Origin: Saprospiraceae bacterium | GTDB taxonomy: Bacteria > Bacteroidota > Bacteroidia > Chitinophagales > Saprospiraceae | NCBI GenBank assembly: GCA_016716185.1 | Contig: JADJWV010000002.1 | Coordinates: forward strand, 2,642,501 to 2,706,500 | Direction: 5' to 3' | Length of the DNA: 64,000 bases | Part shown: piece by piece, positions 19,901 to 29,000 of the stretch | Layout of the letters: each line of letters opens with the position of its first letter | Position numbering within the stretch: the first letter of the stretch is position 1 | Notes under the pieces: model-generated | Database searches by the model: none | What the model saw: only the letters and a program-made list of their open reading frames with translations | What the model was told of the DNA's origin: nothing | Position numbers and translations under genes: made by a program

Positions 19901-20224
19901 TGCTTTATCGGAGACGTCTTCAAATTTGAAATTTCCAAGATTTTTGTAAAGCCGATCCGGTACCTGGTTTCCTGTAAAATAAATATCCTGCAAACCATCA
20001 TTATCAAAATCCGCTATAGCCACGCCGGCACCATTGTAAATGTAGTTAAATGTATAAATATGCTCTGTGGGGGTTTCAACGATTCTGTTGTTGAAATGTA
20101 TGCCGGATTCTTCGGGTGCTATACTACGAAATAGCTGCCCTTTGAATTCATCTGAGCTAGGCTTGGAACATGCAAAAATTAAAAATAACATTCCAGCTGA
20201 ACAGCGTGTAATATATTGGATCAT
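16904..20224 (-). CDS. FG-GAP/VCBS and ASPIC/UnbV lipoprotein (1106 aa)
   Basis: Homologue of the adjacent 1117-aa protein with the same plan. It has a lipoprotein signal (MLFLIFACSKPSS), repeated D-x-D-x-D-G calcium loops (DFDNDGLQDIYFTG, DYDFDGDLDLFVSN, DLDNDGDLDFVVNN, DADRDGDMDFIVGN), and a central ASPIC-like block (VEIDWPDFKKLTLTNVSVNQ). Both proteins share the phrases VRGRQCSSEQ and FDNDG-type loops and end in a hydrophobic strand with 'ILVxNNN'. A tandem duplication is the simplest origin. A TAAATTTG promoter-like element lies upstream (20243-20250), so this is probably the first gene of the pair. Predicted to act at the cell surface; substrate unknown. Confidence 0.9.
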   Translation of the reverse strand: MIQYITRCSAGMLFLIFACSKPSSDEFKGQLFRSIAPEESGIHFNNRIVETPTEHIYTFNYIYNGAGVAIADFDNDGLQDIYFTGNQVPDRLYKNLGNFKFEDVSDKAGISKLDGWRSGVSTADINNDGYMDLYICRGGFENIPEKNKNILLINQKNMTFLDEAEKYGVADPGYSITSTFFDYDFDGDLDLFVSNRPERWGVREDSIVKVKALMEKGEFDPNSTHKLFRNNGNASFTDVSKAAGLYPSYSYGLAAVAGDLNKDGTQDLYVANDFIENDYLFINYGDGTFKESVKALTNHVPYYSMGVDFGDLNNDGDEEILVVEMRPEDYRRSKTTMPAMQPEYFEQLKRMGFQDQYMHNVLQYNHGNGFFTDISQLSGVDKTDWSWAALLSDLDNDGFKDMLITNGYRRDVYDRDTNEKMREFLKEKNNIVDSVDQVLDILPSVKLVNYIYRNEKNLQFKKMMKEWGFNETSFSNGAALGDLDNDGDLDFVVNNIDDPAFVYQNNVNSSQNYLRVACKGQPHNQYGIGAKVTLFYGNQMQYVQLKTSRGYLSSCEPIAHFGLANTDKIDRVEIDWPDFKKLTLTNVSVNQLITADYSRANQQSNFQASYKPVFAEHTEASILPMYYHQENPFDDYKYQILLPHQLSRIGPFISVADVNRDGKEDFYIGAPHFKAAQLYLQTDSATFRMKKVPVFEKDRDYEDMQSVFFDADNDGDDDLYVVSGGTEMDESLPIYQDRLYKNDGQGNFTKDLSNLPKIRSSGSCIAVIDFDGDGDLDLFRGGRTIPEKYPYPPKSYLLQNDGNGVFSDVTDAIAPQLRSVGMVTSAIWTQLTGDAFPELVVVGEWMPITIFENQGGKLVLAEQSKYGLEHTEGWWNRIVSADADRDGDMDFIVGNLGTNYKFHARKDKPFMVYCDDYDQNGTFDIVLAKYNGKDLVPVRGRQCSSEQVPSIAQKFPNYNSFAEASLKDIYGEGLDKGLAYKAHLFESVLLINEGGKFTVTPLPAECQFSTIQGILVEDFDADGVQDVVVAGNMFNAEIETTRADASVGVFYKGGKTKLLEKYMKPNESGFFMPHDVKDIKVINVQSKPCILVGINNNALYFFRNIR

Positions 20225-20242
20225 TCAACGAGTTGTTTGCTG

Positions 20243-20250
20243 CAAATTTA
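20243..20250 (-). promoter_or_regulatory. -7 promoter element (TAAATTTG) for the lipoprotein pair
   Basis: The minus strand reads TAAATTTG about 20 bp before the start codon at 20224. It matches TAnnTTTG, but a well-spaced TTTG at -33 is lacking. Confidence 0.4.
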
Positions 20251-20313
20251 TGGAAAAACAAAGCGTATATCTTCAATTAACAAATAATTGAGTAATAATT
20301 TTTAAAATCAAGA

Positions 20314-20321
20314 TAATTTTG
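20314..20321 (+). promoter_or_regulatory. -7 promoter element (TAATTTTG) for the 152-aa lipoprotein
   Basis: TAATTTTG matches the TAnnTTTG consensus and lies 21 bp before the ATG at 20343. A TTG 23 bp upstream may serve as the -33 part. Confidence 0.45.
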
Positions 20322-20342
20322 TGCCTCTTTAAATAAAAATTT

Positions 20343-20801
20343 ATGATGATCAGGTTCTTTTCAAGTCTATTTACTGTTTGTCTTCTTTCTATGATGATTT
20401 CATGCAAAGATTCGGGTACAGTTAATTCTGTTAAAGAAAAAGAAGTCGATGGCCAAAACGATAATAATAAATTCGAAGATCCTCTTGTGGTTCCGACTCC
20501 GGAAGGATATTACGAACCCAAAGGTTTAAAAAAAATGAACTTACTGGATATGTACAAGTTGGGTACAACTGGTCAGTTAAAAAAAGATTTTCCATTAAAA
20601 GATGAGCAAGGAAATGATTTTAGTTGGGCTGCAATGGACAATTCAAACAACCAACTTTTCATGCAAATTTATACCGATGAAAGTGGTAAACCTGTAGAAG
20701 GGGTTGTATATAAAATTACTGACGAAATTAAAACAATGATTATGAAAGTCAGAATTGTTTCAACACCAACTCCTCAAGTAAAATATGAAGAAGTAAAATA
20801 A
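20343..20801 (+). CDS. Small lipoprotein of unknown function (152 aa)
   Basis: No family recognised. The N-terminus is a lipoprotein signal (FTVCLLSMMISCKDSG) with the cysteine near residue 21. The mature part is about 130 residues, charged and with no further membrane segment. A central stretch (MNLLDMYKLGTTGQLKK) precedes a likely beta-rich end (QLFMQIYTDESGKPVEGVVY). ATG codons at 20343 and 20346 are both possible; the first is kept. It is transcribed divergently from the FG-GAP lipoproteins, with promoter-like elements for both directions in the 118-bp gap. It stands alone, with about 700 bp of empty DNA after it. Confidence 0.75.
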   Translation: MMIRFFSSLFTVCLLSMMISCKDSGTVNSVKEKEVDGQNDNNKFEDPLVVPTPEGYYEPKGLKKMNLLDMYKLGTTGQLKKDFPLKDEQGNDFSWAAMDNSNNQLFMQIYTDESGKPVEGVVYKITDEIKTMIMKVRIVSTPTPQVKYEEVK

Positions 20802-21523
20802 TAATCCAGTTTTCATTTCTGATGTTTTATTATTCCTACTAAACTAAAAATGGCTTGACCTCCTCATGCGATTTTAGTTGCCCGGAGTTCTTTCCAACTG
20901 TCTGTTTATCTTTTCATTTGAATATAAATTCCTGTGTCTGAGATCAATAAATGACAATTTTATTGTCATCATCTTCAAAACCACACGATTCCTTCCGATA
21001 TTTAGTTCATAAATAAACATTTTTCTTCAAACAATCTTAAGTACAAAAATATTTAAAAATTAAATTGAAGTTATCTACCGGATTGCCGGTATTGCTGCAT
21101 TCTTCATAATAAATAACATTATGCAATTGCATAAGTTAGAATAGGAAAGGGATAATCAATTCAAAGAACAATTGAATTTTTTATGAATGAGAACTGTAAT
21201 ACTATGATTGGTTTCAACTTTCAGGCGTAAGCATTTTTCGTTGCAAAAACCAAAAGAAAACTGAATATGGAGTTCATGAAAGGCTTAATTCAACTTAAAA
21301 TGCCCGCGACTTATTGATCAGTGACTCAAATAACTAATTCAACCAGAAGTTTAAAGATGTTGCATCATGAGTCAAGATTGTACAAGATGTTGTTGAATAA
21401 AATTTGAACAACAAAAAAACAAGGGCTAATAGAAACGCCATAAAATCTTGGCAACCCAATTTTACTAAAATAGCGTTATCAGATGTTGAAGAGAAAAATT
21501 AGCATAGATTCAGGCCTTTCATG
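20802..21523. other. Gene-free region, 720 bp
   Basis: No open frame with a plausible start or family signal is visible on either strand. A 16-bp perfect palindrome (TTATGCAATTGCATAA) lies at 21119-21134. No terminator was found after the lipoprotein gene or for the porP/sprF-like gene that ends at 21524. It may be the remains of a lost gene. Confidence 0.5.
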
Positions 21524-22519
21524 CTATTTAGGCATCATGGGTTCTTCCATCTTTATTTCGGCTGGTTTTGCCTCTGTTTTTTTGCTCAAACCGAATGTCA
21601 GGGTCAACTCGTGAGAACCGTTGTTGAAGTTCTGAAACTCAAGGTAGGATTGATCGTAAGAGTAATAAATTCCCAGGCGATCCAATTTAATGCCAGCGAG
21701 CATGGCAATGCGATGCCAGGATGGATTAAAACTGTAGGTAAATCCTGCCACCAATCTATCTTCCATCAACTTTGCAAGGATGTTGAGATCCGTTGCAAAT
21801 GGGGCGTCTGAAATTTTTCTCAGGCCCAGTGAAGGTTCAAGCACCAGTCTGTATTCCGGCATTTTCCAAATACCTCCTAAAAACGCTGTAAAGCTTACAG
21901 GCTTATCTTCTTCGGGCTGGTTGGTTGCAATATTGGCATCGTCGAGTTTGGTTTGAACGATATGAGGGATACTGATCCCAATGCGGTATTTGCCTTTAAT
22001 TTCCGAATAAAAACCAAAATCAGCTGCAAAATATTTTTCGCCGTTTACTGCTCTGTTGACTACCGGATCTGGATTTTGGTGTAAAGGATCCGTAATGGCC
22101 TCATTATCGAGATTATATTGAATATATGCCCCTGATAAGCCCAATGACATTTTCATATCCTGATTGGCATTAAAATGATAAGCATAGTTCAATTGGCCCA
22201 GAAATCGATTGGCCACTCCAAAATTTTCATTGTAAACCAAGGCCCCCAGACCCATATTTGTTGCAGCACTCCCGTCGATTCCCAGAGTTAATACTTTAGG
22301 AGCTCCGTCAAATCCGGACCATTGATTTCTGAAATTGAATAACAATTGGCTTTGTCCGGAAATACCCGTAGCAGCCGGATTCAACAAAAAGAGATTCAAA
22401 TGATAATGGTTGTAAACCGTTTGAGCTTTTAATGCCGTGGCATAATCCTGAGCAGACAGAGACCAACTCCCCATCATTATCATCAACAAAATCAGCCAAT
22501 TTATATTTGATTTTTTCAT
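21524..22519 (-). CDS. PorP/SprF family T9SS outer-membrane protein
   Basis: PorP/SprF proteins are outer-membrane beta-barrels linked to type IX secretion and to attachment of type B cargo such as SprB. The translation shows a signal peptide (MKKSNINWLILLMIMMGSWSLSAQ), then the family opening (YNHYHLNLFLLNPAATGISG) and the barrel-like strands (LFNFRNQWSGFDGAPKVLTLGIDG, GIYYSYDQSYLEF). Length, about 331 aa, is normal. The start is the ATG at 22519; the frame can be extended upstream only to a TTG at 22558, which would overlap the preceding gene. It lies 28 bp downstream of a type B-sorted cohesin/SprB-repeat protein, the classic genetic pairing, so it probably serves that protein. Confidence 0.9.
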   Translation of the reverse strand: MKKSNINWLILLMIMMGSWSLSAQDYATALKAQTVYNHYHLNLFLLNPAATGISGQSQLLFNFRNQWSGFDGAPKVLTLGIDGSAATNMGLGALVYNENFGVANRFLGQLNYAYHFNANQDMKMSLGLSGAYIQYNLDNEAITDPLHQNPDPVVNRAVNGEKYFAADFGFYSEIKGKYRIGISIPHIVQTKLDDANIATNQPEEDKPVSFTAFLGGIWKMPEYRLVLEPSLGLRKISDAPFATDLNILAKLMEDRLVAGFTYSFNPSWHRIAMLAGIKLDRLGIYYSYDQSYLEFQNFNNGSHELTLTFGLSKKTEAKPAEIKMEEPMMPK

Positions 22520-22547
22520 AATGTTTAAAATATTATTATACAATATT

Positions 22548-25500
22548 TTATCTAACAATTGTCACAGTTCCTTTGAAATACTGATCATTTTTTCCGGGCT
22601 CCAGGACTTTCAGGATCCACATATAGGTACCTTCCGTAAGCGTGTTTCCATCGTCGTCTTTTCCGTCCCAGGTATTCAGATAATTGACGGCAGCAAAGAC
22701 CTGATTCCCCCATCGATCGTAAATGGTGAGGGTATTTTCAAAATTCTGGACGCAATTAATTTCAAAAAATTCATTAAACCCATCTCCATTCGGAGAAATG
22801 ACCAATCTGGATTTGTAACATTCGTTATCGATCATACCCACACACACGGTAAATTCCTCTGAAGCGGTGCAACCATTTGCGTCGGTAATCGACAGGGTGC
22901 AATTTCCCGAAGGCAAATCATTGGCTATAACTGCCGAATTACCATTACACCAGGAATAGGTAATGGGTGCCGTGGCTCCGGATAACAGAGCTTCATAACG
23001 ACCGTTGTTATCAATATTGGTGCTGGCACACGCCAGTTTTCTAACCGTGAGATCGATAGCAGGAGCGTCAGGCAACAGTAATGAACTCGAAATTTTAGTA
23101 TTCCCTGCAGCATCTGTTACGGTAACTCTGTAACTGATATTGGGACATAAATTGGTTGCCGTATTGGAATTCAGTGTTGAATCGTGAGACCATTTGTACT
23201 TATAAGGCAATTTGGGGTCGGTAGAGGTGACCTCCACAAAGATTTTGCCATCGCAGAGACCTCGACAACTTACGGGTTGATTGCCCAATTTAGGGTCAAT
23301 TTTTAAATTTACAGTAATCGTTGGTGGGGTCGTATTGATCGCATCGCATATAAAAGTGTCGCATTTGATGCAACTATTGCGGTCGGTAATGCAGAATACG
23401 TAGGTACCAGGAGCACAATTTATGAGGTCTTCTGTATTACTGATCACTTGTCCGTTGGCATTTCTCCATTGATAGGTAAATGACGGGGTGCCTCCTTTTC
23501 CTGTAGTATAGATGGCGCCATCTGAACCCGAGGACCGCTTGGTGCTATCCAGCGTAATGACGATTTCATCCGGTTCTGTTACCGTAAATGAGCCGGTTGC
23601 TGTATTTCCACCGGCATCGGTAACTGTGACGGTATAGGTTCCTGCACACAATGAATCGGCTATATTTCCACGGTCGCCATTACTCCATTGGGCCAGTTGA
23701 TATGGGGTACTTCCCCCCGAGGCACTGACATTGAGTCTTGCTTTACAATCACCAAAACAACGAACAGAATCCAAATAAACTATACTAACGACCTTAATAG
23801 GTGGTGGGTTAATCGTGAAGGTATCGATTTTAGTACAACCGTTGGCATCTTTCAGGGTTAATTCCCAATTCCCTGCAGAAAGATTCATTGGATCCTCTTC
23901 CGTTTTTGGATTGGTCCTGTTTGGCAATCTTACATACAGGAAAGTATAAGGTCCAGTTCCACCCATTACAGTGAGATCTATTTTTCCATCGTTTACTGTC
24001 TGCACATGTGTAATGACTGCAGTACATTTCAATTCATCGGGTTGAGTTATCGTTACAACCGTAGATGTAGTCCTTGCATTTCCATTCCCTTCATCGATCA
24101 CAACCAGTCTGTAGTCCCCGGGACACAAGTCGTTTGGAGAAAGCACCGTAGATATTACGATTTGGGATGGTTGCAACTGCCATTCATATCTGAATGGTCC
24201 TTTACCTCCTGCAATCTGTGTTCCAGTGACACTACCGTTGCAATCGCCAAAACACCTGGCATTGGTTTTAGTGCCCAGAGTGATGGTGACCGGTGTTATT
24301 ACCGGACAGCAGGTTACTGTAAGTTCTGGTTCTCCTTTGATCACCGCAAAATTATCGCTGACGCAATCTGAGAATTCTAGCGGGCTTCCCAAGAGGTCTG
24401 TAAATTGAATTTTTGTATCAAAAGGGCAATCTGGTGGGGACACCAGTAAAGATTCGAAACATACCGAGAACATAGAAGCCCCGTTGGCAAGATCTTGCGG
24501 GCCGGTTTGGGAATCCCAGGTCACCCTGATAGAATCTTTAACCACATTGAAATTATTGGAACCTAAATTGGGTAGATTTATGCTGCTAATCCGGTTAAAT
24601 TTCAATTTAGTATTGTCGAATTTCATACTGAATTGAAAATTCTGTACACATTTAAATCCATCTACTCTGATCGGAATACAAAATTCACCACACGCCTCCA
24701 CCGTAGTATCCCTAACATAGAGATTCAGGGTTTTTGCCGGTGCAGCTGTAATGGTGAGTTTTCCCGATGTAAATTTAACTGGAACCACATCGCCATTTCC
24801 ATTCGTAAATTCAACAACGACAGGGGTTCCATCGAAAGTGATATCAGTCATGGAACCTGCAGCTCCGACAGGTCTCAGACAAACTTCAAAAAGTGTAGTA
24901 TTATCTGCAAGTGTAAGTGGATCCCTGCCTGCATCCCAATTGATCTGTACACCACTTCTGTCTGGCAAGGCCGCATAATTTTGCCCCCACGACAAAGACC
25001 AGGCCGCTGAATTCAAGGTATCGAAGACTGCAACAGCAGTATTCCAATGCATGGTAAATTGTCCGGTTTGGATCAGCTTAAAGTTTTTGGTGGTAACCTT
25101 TATGCATTTCACGACTCCGGCCGGAGTCGTTTCTGTGGCGGCTATGATTTGTAGGCCACTGGTATCCGGAGGAGGTCCACCTCCCTGGCAACCCGGGCCG
25201 TTGATTTTGACTTTGCCTGTGTTGGCAGTTAAATTGACATTTTCAAAGTTGCCATCCAGTACTTCTATTGAGGTTGGTTTGCTGGTCAGTTGCACAAAAG
25301 ACGAATCGCATTCCTTACCTATGAGTTTGAATCTCAAGGTAAACAAAGTGGCGCCATTGTTGATATTTTTTCCGGTTCCTCCCGGAGCATCCCAGGTAAA
25401 CCCAATTTGGCCGTTTTTTACGCTGGCACTTCCGACATGAGTCGAAAAATTGACATCGTAATTAGCCGTTTTGATAACGTCTACAATAGCCAGTACATTG

Positions 25501-25676
25501 GAGTCGTAACTGAATGAATACTGGGTTGCCAATATATTATTGAAACCAGTTACCGTCACCGGAACCTGGACTGTATCGTTCTTGTTACCGGATACGGTCG
25601 CGATGGTCAGTTGTACCTGAGACGTGAGGTTCCCACAAAGAAAAAAACTGGATAAGACAAAAATGTAATTTTTCAT
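22548..25676 (-). CDS. Cohesin-like and SprB-repeat protein with type B sorting domain (1042 aa)
   Basis: Predicted very exposed surface protein secreted by T9SS. After a signal peptide (FVLSSFFLCGNLTSQ), three cohesin-like beta-sandwich domains can be seen at about 20-155 (TVQVPVTVTGFNNILATQYS), 177-320 and 322-465 (FCIPIRVDGFKCVQNFQFSM). SprB-type repeats follow from about 478 (ARCFGDCNGSVTG, VRCFGDCKARLNV, VSCRGLCDGKIFV). The last 80 residues are a gliding-motility-type C-terminal domain (ISPNGDGFNEFFEI, LTIYDRWGNQVF, DGNTLTEGTYMWILKV), which marks type B T9SS cargo. The porP/sprF-like gene follows after 28 bp. The cohesin-like domains could bind the dockerin-like segments of the HYR proteins nearby, but that is inference. 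A TAATTTTG promoter-like element lies upstream (25731-25738). Confidence 0.9.
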   Translation of the reverse strand: MKNYIFVLSSFFLCGNLTSQVQLTIATVSGNKNDTVQVPVTVTGFNNILATQYSFSYDSNVLAIVDVIKTANYDVNFSTHVGSASVKNGQIGFTWDAPGGTGKNINNGATLFTLRFKLIGKECDSSFVQLTSKPTSIEVLDGNFENVNLTANTGKVKINGPGCQGGGPPPDTSGLQIIAATETTPAGVVKCIKVTTKNFKLIQTGQFTMHWNTAVAVFDTLNSAAWSLSWGQNYAALPDRSGVQINWDAGRDPLTLADNTTLFEVCLRPVGAAGSMTDITFDGTPVVVEFTNGNGDVVPVKFTSGKLTITAAPAKTLNLYVRDTTVEACGEFCIPIRVDGFKCVQNFQFSMKFDNTKLKFNRISSINLPNLGSNNFNVVKDSIRVTWDSQTGPQDLANGASMFSVCFESLLVSPPDCPFDTKIQFTDLLGSPLEFSDCVSDNFAVIKGEPELTVTCCPVITPVTITLGTKTNARCFGDCNGSVTGTQIAGGKGPFRYEWQLQPSQIVISTVLSPNDLCPGDYRLVVIDEGNGNARTTSTVVTITQPDELKCTAVITHVQTVNDGKIDLTVMGGTGPYTFLYVRLPNRTNPKTEEDPMNLSAGNWELTLKDANGCTKIDTFTINPPPIKVVSIVYLDSVRCFGDCKARLNVSASGGSTPYQLAQWSNGDRGNIADSLCAGTYTVTVTDAGGNTATGSFTVTEPDEIVITLDSTKRSSGSDGAIYTTGKGGTPSFTYQWRNANGQVISNTEDLINCAPGTYVFCITDRNSCIKCDTFICDAINTTPPTITVNLKIDPKLGNQPVSCRGLCDGKIFVEVTSTDPKLPYKYKWSHDSTLNSNTATNLCPNISYRVTVTDAAGNTKISSSLLLPDAPAIDLTVRKLACASTNIDNNGRYEALLSGATAPITYSWCNGNSAVIANDLPSGNCTLSITDANGCTASEEFTVCVGMIDNECYKSRLVISPNGDGFNEFFEINCVQNFENTLTIYDRWGNQVFAAVNYLNTWDGKDDDGNTLTEGTYMWILKVLEPGKNDQYFKGTVTIVR

Positions 25677-25982
25677 AGTTTACTGGATTTGGGTAAATCA
25701 TATGGACTCCAATCCACTTACAAAATTAATATACCTTTAATAATCTTTATAATGAATATAAGTATTTTTTATAATACAAGCATCCAAAAACAGCTATAAA
25801 CCCCTTTTTACAGGTCTATATCCGAGAATTGAGCTTGAAATTGCTTAGATTGAAAGTACTGAAATAGGTGTTACTCTGGCAAATCTAAGTAAAAAGCCTA
25901 AGTTTAGTCCATAATCCTTAGAAAATAACGATAGAATTGGGCCAAACGCTTCAGCTGAAATTCAAGATAACTTCCATGTGCA
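25677..25982. other. Intergenic region without genes
   Basis: AT-rich spacer between the cohesin/SprB gene and the terminator of the 1313-aa HYR gene. Apart from the promoter element at 25731-25738, nothing is recognisable. Confidence 0.5.
25731..25738 (-). promoter_or_regulatory. -7 promoter element (TAATTTTG) for the cohesin/SprB and porP/sprF pair
   Basis: The minus strand reads TAATTTTG, a full TAnnTTTG match, 55 bp before the start codon at 25676. No TTTG is seen at -33. Confidence 0.45.
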
Positions 25983-25983
25983 A

Positions 25984-26016
25984 TAAGAAAGCCTGACCAT
26001 GTCACCATGATCAGGC
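25984..26016 (-). terminator. Terminator after the 1313-aa HYR gene
   Basis: The minus strand forms an 11-bp stem with one wobble-like mismatch region (GCCTGATCATG and CATGGTCAGGC) around a GTGA loop, followed by TTTCTTATT. It lies 27 bp past the stop codon at 26044. Confidence 0.65.
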
Positions 26017-26043
26017 AATAACACTGCATTTACTCAATCCTTA

Positions 26044-29000
26044 TCATCTGATAAGAATTAATCGTTTTGTATCGGTAAAATCCACGGTATTCATCTGCAA
26101 GAAGAAGACACCGTAGGTATTTAATTCACTTGATTTCAACACCAGTTCATGACGACCTGCCTGATAGAATTTGCGGGATTTATAAATCACTTTTCCATCA
26201 AGTTCATAGGCAATGAATTCAACTTCCTGATTTTTTGACAGGTCAAAGCTAACCGTGGTGGTCTCTTTGAATGGATTCGGTTGGTTTTGATACAATACCG
26301 ATCCACTGGCAAATTCAGTTGAAATTTCATTTCGTATTTTCAACTCCATGTTCATGATTTCCAGCTGTTCATTGTAACATTCCGGAACCAAAGTTTTCGA
26401 AATGGAAAGCCAGTTGGTTTTTTCTATCGCCACTTTAGGTTTTACAACGAGGTAAAAAGCAATCTCATTCGCTCCGAGCTGGTAAGAAGTTTGGTGCCCC
26501 AGAGCCAATCGGACTTCATTTTGTTCTATTTTATAATCGTCATCCGTAAGTTTGATTTTACCCGGCTCCAAAGCGAGCCATTCGATTTTACGACCGTCGG
26601 CAATCATGGACAACTGCATTCCTTCTATTTGTGTGGCATGACTTATATACACCGGAATCCGGTATTCTTTTCCAGCTTCCAATGCTTTATCATCGAGTAC
26701 TAACAATCGTTTGTTAGCTGTACGTACGGTTGATTGCTGAACATTGCTGGCATCGACATCGATATTGATATCCCCCATTTTCAATCCATAAAAATCAGCA
26801 GTCAACTGGTTTCTGTTGATCAGGTTGTAATTGATGACCGACTTGAAACCACATGGATCCATCGGACTCGGAACGGCTGAGTTTACCGGCACAAATCTCC
26901 AGTTGGGCGATTTTTCAAATTTATTGGTAATCCCCAATATCAATCTTCTGATCTCAGAAATATCGGCAGCAGTTACCGAACAACTTGCATTGACATCGGC
27001 TGCCAGATATTTGTAAGGCGAATCAAAAGTCTGGATTCCGAGAATGTGTTTTTGGATCAATACGATATCGTATGTACTGACACCATTCACATAATTTCCA
27101 TTGGTTTTTTCAGCACGGATGTTGTAATTCATTCCCGGAGTGATGTAGTTGAATGTAAACAAGCCGTTTTTATCTGTGTAGGTGGTATTGGTACCCGCGG
27201 GACTTGGTCGTTCCCAGATGGCAGAAACCCCATCTACCGGACTGTCGGTGATCGTGGTAATTTTACCCTGGATGGTTAAACCTGTAGGACAAACTTTGTT
27301 TGGATCCTGAACATCGAGTTGTACTTCGCAATAATCCGAATTACCAGCCTGATCGACGACATATACCCTAACGATATTGATGCCAATATTAGAGCAGGTA
27401 AACAACATGGAAGGCTCAAATCTACCGTTGATCAGGAAGTAATACTTCAAGCTGTCTTTAGGTGTACAATTATCTTCGCTGTTGATATTGAAGTCTTTTG
27501 CCCAGATCTCTACACTTTGTGTGCTCGGCATGACCGTTGTAACGATATGGCCGATACAATATGGTGTTGGTTTTTTACCATCGCGCACGGTCAGGAGATA
27601 AGTACAGGTAGATTTATTGTTGCAAGCATCCCATACAGTGAACGTAACTTTATGGACTCCGACCGGATAAATACCCGATGCAACTTTTCCAGGGCCGACA
27701 AATGCACTGTCGTAAACACCATCATTAAACAAATCGATGTGGTGATGCCAAACCAGATCTGAAGAGTCTGTGCAATCATCTGTTGCTGCGGCAGCGATAT
27801 CCAATGCTCCCTGACAACCTGGTCCAAAAACATCTATCGTGCGGTTATTGCAGCTCGTAATAAACGTTGGAGGCACCGTATTGGTAATTTTTATAACCTG
27901 GGTCCAGGTCCAATATCCCGGAGAACCTTGACTATTCGGATTCCAGACGCACCAATCGATGACGATCCATTTTCTCAATATTTTAAGGCAAGCGTCGGGA
28001 TCCAGAGTAAATACCAAATCATCGTAGGTAACTACCACATTTGCGCATTTATCTGCGCCATAAACCCATGGCTTTCCTGTAATGTCGGGAGTTAATTGTG
28101 GTTTGCTCAGGCAGTCGGAATTACTTAAATAATCCAACGGCCATTTCACAGTAACGTTGTCCGCAGTAAAATCGATGATCCTGATTCTTTGCGTACATGT
28201 AGAAACCAAACCTCCCGGATCTTTTGCTTCAAATTTTCTGTAGATGTAGCCTTGTCCGCATTTTAAGTCTGTTGTGACCGTTTCTGTAACCTCAACTCCA
28301 CAACCATCATAGGCGTAACCATCGATAAGAGGTGCAGAGTAATCCAAATGAGCATCTTTTATATCAATTGCTTTCCGGTCGGCGGGATTATTTCTAACGG
28401 TTCCAAAAACTGAAAGGTCGGCATAATCGAATTCACATGATACTGTTATATCCGGAGGACAATAAATGAAGGGAGCCAGTTTATCCTGAACTTCGATTTC
28501 AACCATACATGTATTTGAATTTCCATGAACATCCCAAACTCTGAAGCCAACCATCAGGGTCTTTCCAATATCGGCACAACAAAAATGTACGTAAGGTCCC
28601 CACTGATCGCCATTGGGAGTATTGCAAGGCACCCCGTCATCCATACGTTTAACTTCATATCTAAGCACACCACAATTGTCGTGGGAACGGTCATCGAACG
28701 TTAATGCTTCCACTTTTGCCGTTCCATCGATGGTGAGTGTAACCACTGTTTTTTGATCGCAAACAGCGATCGGTGGAATTTTATCTTCGACATAAACTTC
28801 TGTTGCGCAATCGGTATAATTTCCACACTCGTCAGTTACCTGAAAAATGACCCAGTTTAAACCTAATGGAAGATCGGAAATACTATAAAGTCCATTTGGC
28901 AATTTAGTCACATTCGCATTGGAAGTACCCTCATATGTAGGTGAACCATTCTGCGATGCAATTTTATAACCCACCTTTACAGTAGTCCTGCTACATTCCT

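Noticed and set aside
21119..21134. Operator at the 16-bp palindrome TTATGCAATTGCATAA
   Set aside because: Perfect but AT-rich and far from any start codon; a chance match cannot be ruled out.
22520..22558. Longer PorP/SprF start at a TTG
   Set aside because: It would overlap the preceding gene's end and has no signal-peptide logic; the ATG at 22519 gives a normal signal.
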